Shown piece after piece: positions 15,304 through 23,078 of a DNA stretch of 36,211 nt. A program made the translations under genes and the position numbers. The notes beneath the pieces were generated by a model, which saw only the letters and a list, made by a program, of their open reading frames with translations, searched no databases and was not told the DNA's origin. The stretch comes from Phenylobacterium sp. (GTDB taxonomy: Bacteria; Pseudomonadota; Alphaproteobacteria; Caulobacterales; Caulobacteraceae). Positions within the stretch are counted from its first letter, which is position 1. Each line of letters starts with the position of its first letter. The stretch spans positions 1 through 36,211 of the forward strand of contig NZ_JAUYQL010000059.1 in NCBI RefSeq assembly GCF_030697305.1. The letters are read 5' to 3'.

Positions 15304-16053
15304 CTAGAGCAGGGTCGGCTGAGGCGGCGCGGTTGGGGTCGGGGCGTCAAGCTCCCCGCGTCTTCGCAGCTCGGTCTGCGCGCTGAACCTCACGTCCAGG
15401 TCGCGATCGGCGGCGAGCGCTTGAAGATCGGCGAGGGCGAGGGCCTCCCACGACACGCCCCGGTGCGAGCCGCGCGGCACACGGGGAAGCAGGCCCGGTT
15501 CCCGGCTCCAGGCGGCCAACTGGTCGAGCGAGGCCTCGTTCAGCATGTCCCTCAGATGATGGGCGGTGACATAGGCGTCGGGGAAGGCCCGGTGGGCGGG
15601 CAGTCCGGTCGCATGATCGAGGCCCTGCGGCATCCGCTGATAGCGCAGCATCTGGTTGGAGAAGCTCTCCAGATGCGGCCAGAGCCGCAGGGCGCACTTC
15701 CAGGTGCAGATCCACTCCGCCGCGCCGCTCAGCGCCGGGGTGCAGAACCGTTGCTCGAATGCGGCGCGGTGCGCGGCGAGGGCCGTGACGCCGCCCTGTG
15801 GGCGCAACACGGGCGGGGCGGCGTCCTTCCAGAACGGCGCGCCCGCGACGTCGGCGTCGAGGATATGATGGATCGCCATGGTCGCCGCGGAGATCGGACG
15901 GCCCGGGTTGACGAACGTGGCGCCACGGCCGGCGTCGAGCGATCAGTGTCCGTCCTCGCCCTGGACGACGTCCTGCCAGCCGATCTCGCAGACGTCGGTC
16001 GGAGCCGTCCCGGCGGTCTCCAGATCAATGACGCGGACGCGGGCGAAAGGCAT
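15304..16053 (-). pseudogene. DnaQ-like (DEDDh) 3'-5' exonuclease interrupted by an in-frame TGA
   Basis: Read from the ATG at 16053 through a single TGA at 15945-15943, the frame gives a 249-codon exonuclease. Codons 1-36 carry the ExoI motif VIDLETAG (Asp10, Glu12), then comes GEDGH-stop-SLDAGRG, then FVNPGRPISA and the rest in the same frame. A Trp (TGG to TGA) at codon 37 would restore the protein. The ExoIII motif His154-x4-Asp159 (HRAFPD) is intact; the ExoII region AHRAAFE has Glu100 where Asp is usual. The segment WICTWKCALRLWP is typical of ExoX-like alphaproteobacterial proteins. An ATG at 15879 could start a 191-residue product, but it would lack the ExoI metal ligands and be inactive. 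Pseudogene, sequencing error and stop-codon readthrough are all possible. Confidence 0.85.
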
Positions 16054-16104
16054 GCGACGGATATGGTCCGCCGCGCCGGTTTGACCAAGGCCGGAGAGAG
16101 ATCC

Positions 16105-17382
16105 TTACCGCCGCCGGTGAGCCGAAATGGGCTGCACGGCGTTGTCTGTCTCGAAGCGATAGGGCGAGAAGCATATGGCGTCGGGATCGGGCCGCCCGTC
16201 CAAAGCGCTGGCGATGATCTCGGCGGCCAGGCTGGCGAATGTCACGCCGTTGCCGCCAAAACCGCAGGCCAGCCACAGCCGGTCGTGATCCTTGGCCTTG
16301 CCGATGGCGGGAAGGCCGTCCGGCGAGGTTCCGAACGTGGCCGACCAGGCGTATTCGGCATCGATCTTCGCGCCTTTGAGGAGACGCGAGGCCATCTGTT
16401 CGAGCTGACGCCGCTTATCGGGGATCATCGCGTCGCGTCGTGCGGCGTCGACGAAATCCTCGTCCGCGCCGCCGATGATCACCCGCCCATCGCGCGTGGC
16501 GCGGCAGTAGAGGTAAGGATCGGCCGCCTCCCAGATCATCGCATCGTCCCGCCATAGCGGCGCGGTCGCCTTGCCGGTTGCGATGGCGAAGCTGGAGCCG
16601 AGTTCGAAGGCCGCCGGCAGGAACGGGCGAGGCGCTTCATAGCCACAGGCAAGTATCACCTGGCGTGCGCGCACGATCTCGCCTGACGCCAGCGTCAGTT
16701 GCACGCCGTCCGCATCCTCGGACGAGGCTACCACGTCCGCGGGATAGGTGATGGTCGCGCCACGCGCCAGGGCGGCGCGCAGCATGCCCTGGGTGAGCGC
16801 CACGGGGTCCACCTCGAACGTGTCGGCGGAAACCAGGCCGGGACGCGCCTCGACGCCAAAGCGTTCGGCGATCGCCGCCGGCCCGCAGAACTCGGAGGCA
16901 AGGCCAACTGCACGTCGCGCCTCGCCCTCGCGGACGAGGCCCTCCTCGTCCAGCACATCTCCGTCGAGATAGACCTCCAGACGACTCTCCCAGCCGCAAT
17001 CCAGCCTCAGGTCCGCGATCCGCATCGAAAGGTCGAGGACGGCCTGGCGCACCCGCCGCCATCTGCGGCCAGCCGCGTCGGCGCCGATCGTCTCGGCGAG
17101 CTGGACCAGCGGAGTGTCGGCCGCCCACATCACCAGAGCCGTCGAGGCAGCCGTCGCCCCCCAGGACGGCGGGCGCCGGTCGAGAACGGCCACACGTAAG
17201 CCCGTTGCGCTTAACCGCTCCGCCAGCATCGCCCCCACGACGCCGGCGCCGACGATGGCGATGTCGACGATCTGGCGTGGCGGCGGCGTGCTGGCCGGCA
17301 GGCCGCGCGCCTCGCCCTTCCAGCAAGCCTCGCCGCCGCGAAGGTCCAAGTGTCCGGTAAGGGCCGCCCCGTTGATTTGCAC
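16105..17382 (-). CDS. FAD-dependent oxidoreductase (DAO family)
   Basis: A 425-residue D-amino-acid-oxidase-family flavoprotein. The FAD-binding Rossmann motif GAGVVGAMLAERL is at about residues 45-57, followed by VAVLDRRPPSWGATAAST. Near the C-terminus, IGGADEDF, SPDGLPAIG and LWLACGFGGNGVTFA complete the FAD site. Relatives oxidise amines, imino acids or glycine-like compounds. The start used is GTG at 17382; TTG at 17349 (starting at LDLRGGEACW, which resembles the normal N-terminus of close relatives) is a strong alternative. It is 51 bp upstream of the broken exonuclease gene on the same strand. Confidence 0.9.
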   Translation of the reverse strand: MQINGAALTGHLDLRGGEACWKGEARGLPASTPPPRQIVDIAIVGAGVVGAMLAERLSATGLRVAVLDRRPPSWGATAASTALVMWAADTPLVQLAETIGADAAGRRWRRVRQAVLDLSMRIADLRLDCGWESRLEVYLDGDVLDEEGLVREGEARRAVGLASEFCGPAAIAERFGVEARPGLVSADTFEVDPVALTQGMLRAALARGATITYPADVVASSEDADGVQLTLASGEIVRARQVILACGYEAPRPFLPAAFELGSSFAIATGKATAPLWRDDAMIWEAADPYLYCRATRDGRVIIGGADEDFVDAARRDAMIPDKRRQLEQMASRLLKGAKIDAEYAWSATFGTSPDGLPAIGKAKDHDRLWLACGFGGNGVTFASLAAEIIASALDGRPDPDAICFSPYRFETDNAVQPISAHRRR

Positions 17383-17458
17383 GAGGCCCCAACGCGGGGG
17401 CGGCGAAACGGCTCATCGAATTCTGTGTGGCGTTTCCATGCGGGTCCGGGTGCGGGGC

Positions 17459-17962
17459 TTATTCAGGTCGGGCGTCGGGCCGCTCGCGCGTCATCTCGAC
17501 CATCGTGGCGCGGAACCCGGCGTTGGCGAACAGCCTCTGGGCGCCGTCGTTTCGCATCGCCGTCGACAGGATCACGCGCGGGGCGCCAAGCGCGGTGAGA
17601 GCGTTGAGGGCGGCGAGCAGCAGCATGCCGCCTATCCCTTTGTTCCGCCGCGTCGGATCGACCAGCAGGTCATGGATGACGCCTGCCGGGCCGCGAAGGG
17701 CCATCCAGTCGTGCCCCTCCATGGCCGCGTAGACGTAGCCGATGACTTCGCCGTCCTGCTCGGCGACCAGGATGATCGCGTCCTTGCGCTCGATTTCCGA
17801 CGCCAGGAAGGCGCCGTAGCCGCGCTCCGTCCCCGGTGTCGGCGCGATGAACCGCTGGGCGTCGTAGTCATGATGGAGCGACACCAGCAGAGCACCCAGG
17901 CGGCCGAGGGCAGGGGCGTCTTGGGTCCCCGCTCTGCGAACGGCGATCGGAGATGTGCTCAT
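17459..17962 (-). CDS. GNAT-family N-acetyltransferase
   Basis: A 167-residue acetyl-CoA-dependent acetyltransferase. The acetyl-CoA pyrophosphate-binding motif A is VDPTRRNKGIGGMLL (~108-122), preceded by the beta-strand GVIHDLLV, with the closing motif QRLFANAGFR (~147-156). The ATG at 17962 is chosen because the reading frame further upstream runs straight into tRNA-Ser and its product there is the well-known tRNA shadow peptide. The gene begins 48 bp downstream of the tRNA on the same strand. The acceptor substrate is unknown. Confidence 0.92.
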   Translation of the reverse strand: MSTSPIAVRRAGTQDAPALGRLGALLVSLHHDYDAQRFIAPTPGTERGYGAFLASEIERKDAIILVAEQDGEVIGYVYAAMEGHDWMALRGPAGVIHDLLVDPTRRNKGIGGMLLLAALNALTALGAPRVILSTAMRNDGAQRLFANAGFRATMVEMTRERPDARPE

Positions 17963-17988
17963 GGTGCGCCGCCTCGAAGGAGGTTCGG

Positions 17989-18006
17989 GTCGCGTCAAGT
18001 CGCGAC
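17989..18006 (-). terminator. Hairpin just downstream of tRNA-Ser
   Basis: GTCGCG and CGCGAC form a perfect 6-bp stem with a 6-nt loop, starting 4 nt after the tRNA CCA end on the minus strand. It could end the tRNA transcript or mark 3' processing before the GNAT gene. No clear T-run follows, so support is moderate. Confidence 0.4.
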
Positions 18007-18010
18007 GCTG

Positions 18011-18100
18011 TGGCGGACGGGGTGGGATTCGAACCCACGGTGGGCTCTCACCCACGGCGGTTTTCAAGACCGCTGCCTTAAACCACTCGGCCACCCGTCC
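18011..18100 (-). tRNA. tRNA-Ser(UGA)
   Basis: A complete 90-nt class II tRNA on the minus strand, with the CCA end encoded. The acceptor stem GGACGGG pairs with CCCGTCC next to GCCA. The anticodon arm is GCGGT-CTTGAAA-ACCGC, giving anticodon TGA (reads UCA and related serine codons). The long variable arm GTGGGTGAGAGCCCAC and the T-arm GTGGGTTCGAATCCCAC identify serine specificity. It is flanked by the SDR gene upstream and the GNAT gene downstream. tRNA-Ser genes are frequent integration sites, but no integrase or repeated 3' end is present here. Confidence 0.98.
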
Positions 18101-18227
18101 TTGTCTACGATTACAATGTCTTACGGCGACCTTTGTGGTGGTCGCTTATGGCTTCTGCACCTGCGCGCCGCAGCGCCGAGTTGCGTGGGCTTAAACGGGT
18201 GAGGTTGGACGTCAAGCGCGATCGACG

Positions 18228-18252
18228 GCGCGCTCTGCTGGCCCGAGCGCGC
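18228..18252 (-). terminator. GC-rich hairpin after the SDR gene, candidate terminator
   Basis: GCGCGCTC (18228-18235) and GAGCGCGC (18245-18252) form a perfect 8-bp stem with a 9-nt loop, beginning 7 nt past the SDR stop codon on the minus strand. A T-run is lacking. Its position between the SDR gene and tRNA-Ser favours transcription termination. Confidence 0.5.
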
Positions 18253-18258
18253 GGATGA

Positions 18259-19203
18259 TCACAGGTCGAAGCGTTCGCCGACCATATCCTCGCTCTTGCG
18301 CCACAGCGCCTCAGCGCGCGCCGGATCGATCGCATATGGCCGCACGCCGCCACGCGTCGCCAGATCCGTGTTGATCGGCGCCACTTGGACGTCCTCGCAG
18401 TACTGGCCGCCGATCAGGTCCGAAGCTGGCACCACCGCCGCCCACACCGAAGTCGCCGCGCCTTGCTGCAGGGTCTTGGGGAGCAGAGGCGGCACGCTGG
18501 GGGCTGGAGATGCGCCTGCAGGCGCGCCGGCGCGGTGTCGCCCGAGCTCGGTGGGCACCAGCCCGGGGCTGAGCGAAACCACGCGCACGCCGCGCCCGCG
18601 CAGGCGGCTGTCCAAGGCGACGCCATACAGAGTATTGGCGGTCTTCGAACGGCCGTAGGCGAAGTAGGGCTCGTATGGCGTCTTGTCGAAATTCGGATCG
18701 TCCAGGTCGACGTCGCCCCGGTGATGCGCGCCGGACGAGACGATCACCACGCGTCCGCCATCCTTGATCAGCGGCGCGATCCGGTTGACGAACACGAAGT
18801 GGCCCAGGTGGTTCGTACCGAACTGGGTCTCGAACCCGTCCGATGTCCTGCCTTCGGGACAGGCCATCACGCCGGCGTTGGCGATCACCACGTCGAAAGT
18901 CGCTCCCTTTGTGTTCAACGCGTCCGCCGCTTTGCGCACGCTGGCGAGCGAGGCCAGATCCAGTTCGATCAGCTCGATCTGGACGCCGTCGGCCGCTTGT
19001 TCGAACGTTTCGGCGAGCGCCCGGCGCGCCTTGTCAAGATCACGCGCAGCGCACACCAGATCAGCGCCGCGCGACGCCAGCGCTCGGGCGGTCTCGACGC
19101 CGAGCCCCGCCGAAGCGCCGGTGATCAAGATCCGTTTCCCCTTCAGATCGACGCCTTCAAGCACGTCTTCGGTGGTCGAGTTGAATCCGAATGGCTGCGG
19201 CAT
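18259..19203 (-). CDS. Short-chain dehydrogenase/reductase (SDR)
   Basis: A 314-residue classical-type SDR resembling the retinol dehydrogenase/WW-oxidoreductase-like bacterial group. The NAD(P) motif TGASAGLG is at residues 28-35, NAG at 109-111, catalytic Ser at 156/157 (VSSGAH), and Tyr183-x3-Lys187 (YGRSK) is intact, so it should be an active oxidoreductase. The ATG at 19203 is chosen because GAAGGAACGCTCC precedes it and the protein then begins at the usual distance from the dinucleotide site; the open frame extends 53 codons further upstream. It is divergent from the alpha/beta hydrolase across 239 bp containing a perfect palindrome. Confidence 0.93.
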   Translation of the reverse strand: MPQPFGFNSTTEDVLEGVDLKGKRILITGASAGLGVETARALASRGADLVCAARDLDKARRALAETFEQAADGVQIELIELDLASLASVRKAADALNTKGATFDVVIANAGVMACPEGRTSDGFETQFGTNHLGHFVFVNRIAPLIKDGGRVVIVSSGAHHRGDVDLDDPNFDKTPYEPYFAYGRSKTANTLYGVALDSRLRGRGVRVVSLSPGLVPTELGRHRAGAPAGASPAPSVPPLLPKTLQQGAATSVWAAVVPASDLIGGQYCEDVQVAPINTDLATRGGVRPYAIDPARAEALWRKSEDMVGERFDL

Positions 19204-19259
19204 CTGGAGCGTTCCTTCTGATGATCGCAGGTTGGCGCCCCCGCGAGCGTTGTCTGATC

Positions 19260-19273
19260 GCGTGTTAACACGC
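19260..19273. promoter_or_regulatory. Perfect 14-bp palindrome in a divergent promoter region
   Basis: GCGTGTTAACACGC is fully self-complementary. It lies 57 bp upstream of the SDR start and 170 bp upstream of the hydrolase start, in the 239-bp non-coding gap 19204-19442. Size and symmetry suit a dimeric repressor operator (TetR or LacI/GntR type). Apart from it, the gap shows no element I can name. Confidence 0.5.
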
Positions 19274-19442
19274 TCCCTGAACGCCTCGCTACGCCACGTC
19301 CAGCCATCGACGCCCGAGTCAGATCGCATAAAGAGGTTGCGCAGGGTCAGCGTGTTTCGCAACGTCGCGCGCCGCGGAGACGGCGCTGATGTCCGGCCAC
19401 GACAGGTCGGTCAGCGACAAAGCAACATGGGAGCAACGCGCA

Positions 19443-20261
19443 ATGGTCGGCATCATGGACAACATCAAGGACTACACCCTCGATCTGGATGACAGTCAGG
19501 CGCACGTGCTGGAGGCCGGCAGCGGCTATCCGACGATCTTCCTGCACGGCGCGGGTTTCACCAACAGCGCCGAAGCCTGGCTGCCCTGCCTCAAGGAAGG
19601 CCTGGCCGACAGCGTCCATGTCTACGCCATCGACCACGTCGGCGCCGGCTACACCTCACGCCGCGAAGGCCGCTACGAGTTCGGTTTCCTGGTCGATCAT
19701 GTGCGCGAGGTGCAGGACGCCCTCGGGTTCGAGAAGACCAACATCGTCGGTCACTCGCTGGGCGGCTGGGTTGGCGGCGTGCTCGCCTACGAAAGCCCGG
19801 AGCGGGTCAACAAACTGGTCCTGGCCGCGAACGCGGGCCTCAACGTTCAGCCGCCGGCGGGCGTCGCCGAACGCGCGCAACTGCCGAGCCACGATCAACT
19901 CGCCCAGGATCTGGCCGGGATCGCCGACGACGAGGTGCGCGCCGCCATGCTGGAGGCCAGAAAGCGCATCGTCGACTATCCCAACGCGGCTGAAACCTAC
20001 GACGGCGTAGGCGAGATGTTTGGCGCCATCCCCATGCGCAAGCGCTATTATCTCACCCGCCGCCTGGGTCGTATCAAGGCGCCGACCCTGCTGATCTATG
20101 GCGAGAACGACCTCCACGTGCCGTCGCCCGAGGGTCGCAAGGTGATGCATGAGGGCATCAAGGGCAGCCAGATGGTGGTGATGCCCGACACCGGCCACAG
20201 CATGATCACCGAACGGCCGCGCGAAGTCGTCAAGATGATCAGCGACTTCCTCAACGGATGA
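19443..20261 (+). CDS. Alpha/beta-fold hydrolase
   Basis: A 272-residue serine hydrolase of the alpha/beta-hydrolase fold. Visible are the oxyanion region FLHGAGFTNS (~33-42), the nucleophile elbow GHSLGG with Ser105, the acid Asp223 (YGENDLH) and His252 (DTGHSM), so the catalytic triad is complete. The pattern resembles the meta-cleavage-product hydrolase/haloperoxidase-like group; the substrate is unknown. The ATG at 19443 is chosen because GGGAG sits about 9 nt upstream; an in-frame ATG at 19389 adds 18 residues unlike the family. It is divergent from the SDR gene and may share control with it. Confidence 0.92.
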   Translation: MVGIMDNIKDYTLDLDDSQAHVLEAGSGYPTIFLHGAGFTNSAEAWLPCLKEGLADSVHVYAIDHVGAGYTSRREGRYEFGFLVDHVREVQDALGFEKTNIVGHSLGGWVGGVLAYESPERVNKLVLAANAGLNVQPPAGVAERAQLPSHDQLAQDLAGIADDEVRAAMLEARKRIVDYPNAAETYDGVGEMFGAIPMRKRYYLTRRLGRIKAPTLLIYGENDLHVPSPEGRKVMHEGIKGSQMVVMPDTGHSMITERPREVVKMISDFLNG

Positions 20262-20289
20262 GGGGGCCTGCGTGCCCAGAACCGTCGCG

Positions 20290-20306
20290 TTAACCATGCT
20301 GGTTAA
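20290..20306. promoter_or_regulatory. CtrA-like binding site upstream of rlpA
   Basis: TTAACCA-TGC-TGGTTAA is a perfect 7-bp inverted repeat. Its left half contains the TTAACCAT octamer reported for the alphaproteobacterial cell-cycle regulator CtrA. The classical spacing TTAA-N7-TTAA is not exact here (N9 between TTAA boxes). A further TTAACC occurs at 20334. The site is 79 bp upstream of the start of rlpA, a septal-ring gene, which makes cell-cycle control plausible. Confidence 0.5.
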
Positions 20307-20384
20307 GGCGCGCTCAAGGCTTCCTGACGGACATTAACCCTGACGCCGCGTTGACGCGCGGCCTGCAAGTCAGGGAAGTCCTCC

Positions 20385-21389
20385 ATGCACGCCGTTCGCC
20401 TCGCGCCCGTGCGCAATCTCGCCGTGATCCTGCTGGCCGGGGCGTCGCTCGCGGCATGCGCCACGCATCCCAGGCTGTCCAACCGGATGCCGAGCGACCA
20501 CATGGCCAGCACTACCCCTGGCCAGCTCCCGAGCGGACAGGGCGGGATCTACAAGGTCGGCAAGCCATATCAGGTGGGCGGCATCTGGTACGTGCCGCGC
20601 GAGGACGCCAACTACGACGCCACCGGCATGGCCTCGTGGTACGGTGCCGAATTCAACATGAAACCGACCGCCAATGGCGAGACCTTCGACATGCGCGCCG
20701 TGTCGGCGGCGCACACCACACTGCCGCTACCTTCGATGGTCGAGGTGACCAACCTGGAGAATGGTAAGCGCCTGCAGGTGCGGGTCAACGATCGGGGCCC
20801 GTTCGTCGATGGCCGGCTGATCGACCTGTCGCACGAGGCGGCCCGTCAGCTCGGCTACGACGCCAAAGGTCTGGCCAAGGTCCGCGTCCGCTATCTGGGC
20901 CCGGCCCCGCTGGGCGTTGGCGAAGGTGTCCGTTACGCACAAGGCGCCGCCCCAATGCCGATGACAGCGCCGCAACCGGTCGTCGCCCGCGCCGGCGCGG
21001 TGAGCTCTCAGGCGCTGCCGCCCCTGGCCGCCGCCCGGCCCGCGACCTACGGCCAGCCCGCCTATGTCACGCCATCCTACGCGCCGCCGACCTCCACGCC
21101 GCCCAGCTACGGCTCGACGCCGGCGCCGGTCGTCGTCGCCAGCACTGCGCCTTCCAGCGGCCCGTTCCGCGTCCAGGCCGGGGCCTATGGCGACGAGGGC
21201 AACGCCCAGCGCGCCGTGCGTGAACTGTCGATGGCCGGCCCCGCCAGCATCGAGCCGGTCGACCGTGACGGCGAGCGCCTCTATCGGGTGATGCTGGCCG
21301 GCGGGGCAGACGAGGTGGAAGCCTGGGCGACGCGCGATCGCGTGGCCGCCCTCGGCTTCGAAGACGCCCGGGTCATTCGTCCCTTCTAG
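20385..21389 (+). CDS. rlpA: Septal ring lytic transglycosylase RlpA family lipoprotein with SPOR domain
   Basis: A 334-residue lipoprotein acting at the division septum. The lipobox ends at Cys25 (SLAAC). The double-psi beta-barrel domain spans about residues 80-172, beginning GMASWYGAEF. Glu99 (NGETF), His110 (SAAH, exactly 11 residues later) and Asp136 (NDRGPF) match the residues needed for the lytic activity of Pseudomonas RlpA, so cleavage of glycan strands is likely. A Pro/Ala/Thr/Ser-rich linker (~185-255) leads to a C-terminal SPOR domain (~258-334, starting GPFRVQAGAYGD), which binds denuded septal peptidoglycan. It precedes tmk and holB, as is common in alphaproteobacteria. A CtrA-like dyad lies upstream. 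Confidence 0.93.
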   Translation: MHAVRLAPVRNLAVILLAGASLAACATHPRLSNRMPSDHMASTTPGQLPSGQGGIYKVGKPYQVGGIWYVPREDANYDATGMASWYGAEFNMKPTANGETFDMRAVSAAHTTLPLPSMVEVTNLENGKRLQVRVNDRGPFVDGRLIDLSHEAARQLGYDAKGLAKVRVRYLGPAPLGVGEGVRYAQGAAPMPMTAPQPVVARAGAVSSQALPPLAAARPATYGQPAYVTPSYAPPTSTPPSYGSTPAPVVVASTAPSSGPFRVQAGAYGDEGNAQRAVRELSMAGPASIEPVDRDGERLYRVMLAGGADEVEAWATRDRVAALGFEDARVIRPF

Positions 21390-21446
21390 AGGGCAGTCCG
21401 ACCGCCCCGTCTGGACATCGCCGTCGAACCGGCCAATTTGGGCCGC

Positions 21447-22079
21447 GTGGCGCGCGGACGTTTCATCACCTTCGAAGGCGGGGAGGGGGCGGGTAAATCC
21501 ACCCAGCTTCGCCGGCTGGCCGAACGCCTGACGCAGGCCGGCGTCGAGGTGGTCACGACTCGTGAACCCGGCGGCTCGCCGGGCGCCGAGAGCATCCGCG
21601 CCTTGCTGGTGAACGGAGACGCCGACCGCTGGTCAGGCTTGAGCGAAGCGCTGCTGATGTTCGCCGCACGCCGGGACCATATCGAACGGACGATCGCACC
21701 GGCGCTGGATCGCGGGGCCTGGGTCGTCTGCGACCGCTTCGCCGACTCCACCCGCGCCTATCAGGGCGCGGGCGGTGGCGTCGATCCGGCGTTGATCTCG
21801 GCGCTGGAAAGCCATGTGTTGAGCGTGCGCCCGGACCTGACCCTGATCCTGGACCTTCCGGCGGATGCGGGCCTGGCCCGCGCTGGCGCGCGCGGTGGCG
21901 GCGAAACGCGATTCGAGTCCAAGGGATTGGGCTTCCACGAACGGTTGCGCCAGGCGTTCCTGGACATCGCGGCCGCCGAACCTGAACGCTGTGTGGTGAT
22001 CGACGGGCGCGACGAGATCGCGGCCGTTGGCGAGGCTGTGTGGGACGACGTCCGCACCCGCCTGCTTGACCATGGCTGA
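21447..22079 (+). CDS. tmk: Thymidylate kinase
   Basis: A 210-residue dTMP kinase that makes dTDP for DNA synthesis. The P-loop GGEGAGKST is at residues 11-19, the DRF-type motif is VVCDRFADSTRAYQG, the REPGGS motif binds dTMP, and the LID region is RAGARGGGETRFE. The arrangement of basic residues in the LID is of the E. coli type, without an extra Arg in the P-loop. The GTG at 21447 is chosen as start; a TTG at 21438 is in frame 9 nt earlier and neither has a strong ribosome-binding site. It overlaps holB by 8 nt, indicating coupled expression of two replication genes. Confidence 0.95.
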   Translation: MARGRFITFEGGEGAGKSTQLRRLAERLTQAGVEVVTTREPGGSPGAESIRALLVNGDADRWSGLSEALLMFAARRDHIERTIAPALDRGAWVVCDRFADSTRAYQGAGGGVDPALISALESHVLSVRPDLTLILDLPADAGLARAGARGGGETRFESKGLGFHERLRQAFLDIAAAEPERCVVIDGRDEIAAVGEAVWDDVRTRLLDHG

Positions 22080-23073
22080 GGTCGACATCCCGCATCCCCG
22101 TGACTCTCGCGGCCTGATGGGCCACGAAGCCGCCGAGGCCGCTTTCGAAGCCTCGCGGGGGGCTGGGCGCCTGCACCACGCCTGGCTGCTGACGGGTCCC
22201 GAAGGCGTTGGCAAGGCGAGCTTCGCCTATCGCGCGGCGCGACGGCTGCTTGGGGCCGCGGCCGATCCTTCCGACGGCCAGCTCGGGTCCGATCCCAGCC
22301 ATCCTGTCACTCGCCAGGTCGCCGCCCGTTCGCACCCCGACCTGATGGTCCTCGAGAGGCTGGGCGAAGACGGCAAGGCGCGCCGCCTGATCCCCGTCGA
22401 CGAAGCGCGTCAGTTGCCGGAATTCTTCGCCAAGTCGCCGGCTTCGGCGCCCTACCGCGTCGCGATCGTCGACGCCGCCGACGATCTCAACATCAATGCC
22501 GCCAACGCCCTGCTGAAGACCTTGGAGGAACCACCCAGCCGCGGCGTACTGCTGCTGGTGAGCCACGCGCCCGGCCGCCTGTTGGCGACGATCCGCTCGC
22601 GCTGCCGAAGGCTAGCGTTCGCGCCGCTGGGGGAGCCCCGGGTCGCCGAGTTCGTGCGGGCTCGCACCGGCGTCGACGTCGAACAGAGCCTGCGCTTGGC
22701 GCGCATGTCGGGCGGCGCGCCGGGCAGGGCGCTGACCCTCTCGCAAACCCAGGCCCTGGCCATGGACGACGCCGCGCGCGATCTGCTGGGTGACTTGCCG
22801 CGGATAGACGAGGCGGCGGCGCTGTCGCTGGCCGACCGGTTCCGCGGAACAGAGGGCGCGGCGCAGTTCGCGTTGTTGTTCGACCGGCTATCGGCGCGGG
22901 TGCATGACCTGGCGCGCACCCGCGCCGTGGACGGCTCGGGCGTGCTTGATCGCTGGGCCCAGGCGTGGGAGACGCTGCAGCGCCTGCCGCGCGAGGTCGA
23001 GGGTCTCAATCTGGACCGCGCCGACGCCTTTTTCACGGCTCTGGCGGAGCTGCGCGCGGCGGCCCGCGACTGA
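22072..23073 (+). CDS. holB: DNA polymerase III subunit delta'
   Basis: A 333-residue AAA+ clamp-loader subunit. The Walker-A-like GPEGVGKA is at residues 42-49; INAANALLKTLEEPP and the SRC motif (ATIRSRCRRL), which supplies the arginine finger to a neighbouring subunit, are intact. The region after the P-loop (about residues 50-95), where E. coli delta' has its four-cysteine zinc module, contains no cysteine here. The ATG at 22072 overlaps the end of tmk; the frame upstream belongs to a tmk shadow. tatD follows after 5 nt. Confidence 0.94.
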   Translation: MAEVDIPHPRDSRGLMGHEAAEAAFEASRGAGRLHHAWLLTGPEGVGKASFAYRAARRLLGAAADPSDGQLGSDPSHPVTRQVAARSHPDLMVLERLGEDGKARRLIPVDEARQLPEFFAKSPASAPYRVAIVDAADDLNINAANALLKTLEEPPSRGVLLLVSHAPGRLLATIRSRCRRLAFAPLGEPRVAEFVRARTGVDVEQSLRLARMSGGAPGRALTLSQTQALAMDDAARDLLGDLPRIDEAAALSLADRFRGTEGAAQFALLFDRLSARVHDLARTRAVDGSGVLDRWAQAWETLQRLPREVEGLNLDRADAFFTALAELRAAARD

Positions 23074-23078
23074 GACCC

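Noticed and set aside
15729..16088. Alternative minus-strand frame across the exonuclease N-terminus, suggesting a frameshift
   Set aside because: The ExoI motif and the downstream part are in one and the same frame separated by a single TGA; no frameshift is needed.
17963..18094. N-terminal extension of the GNAT protein beginning MAEWFKAAVLKTAVGE
   Set aside because: This is the usual translation shadow of a tRNA-Ser gene, which occupies 18011-18100; the real start is the ATG at 17962.
18011..18100. tRNA-Ser as an integration (att) site of a genomic island
   Set aside because: No integrase, no repeated tRNA 3' fragment and no shift in gene character was seen on either side.
18126..18145. 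GCGACC/GGTCGC 6-bp inverted repeat upstream of tRNA-Ser
   Set aside because: Short stem with an 8-nt loop, no T-run and no conserved placement; could be chance in this GC-rich gap.
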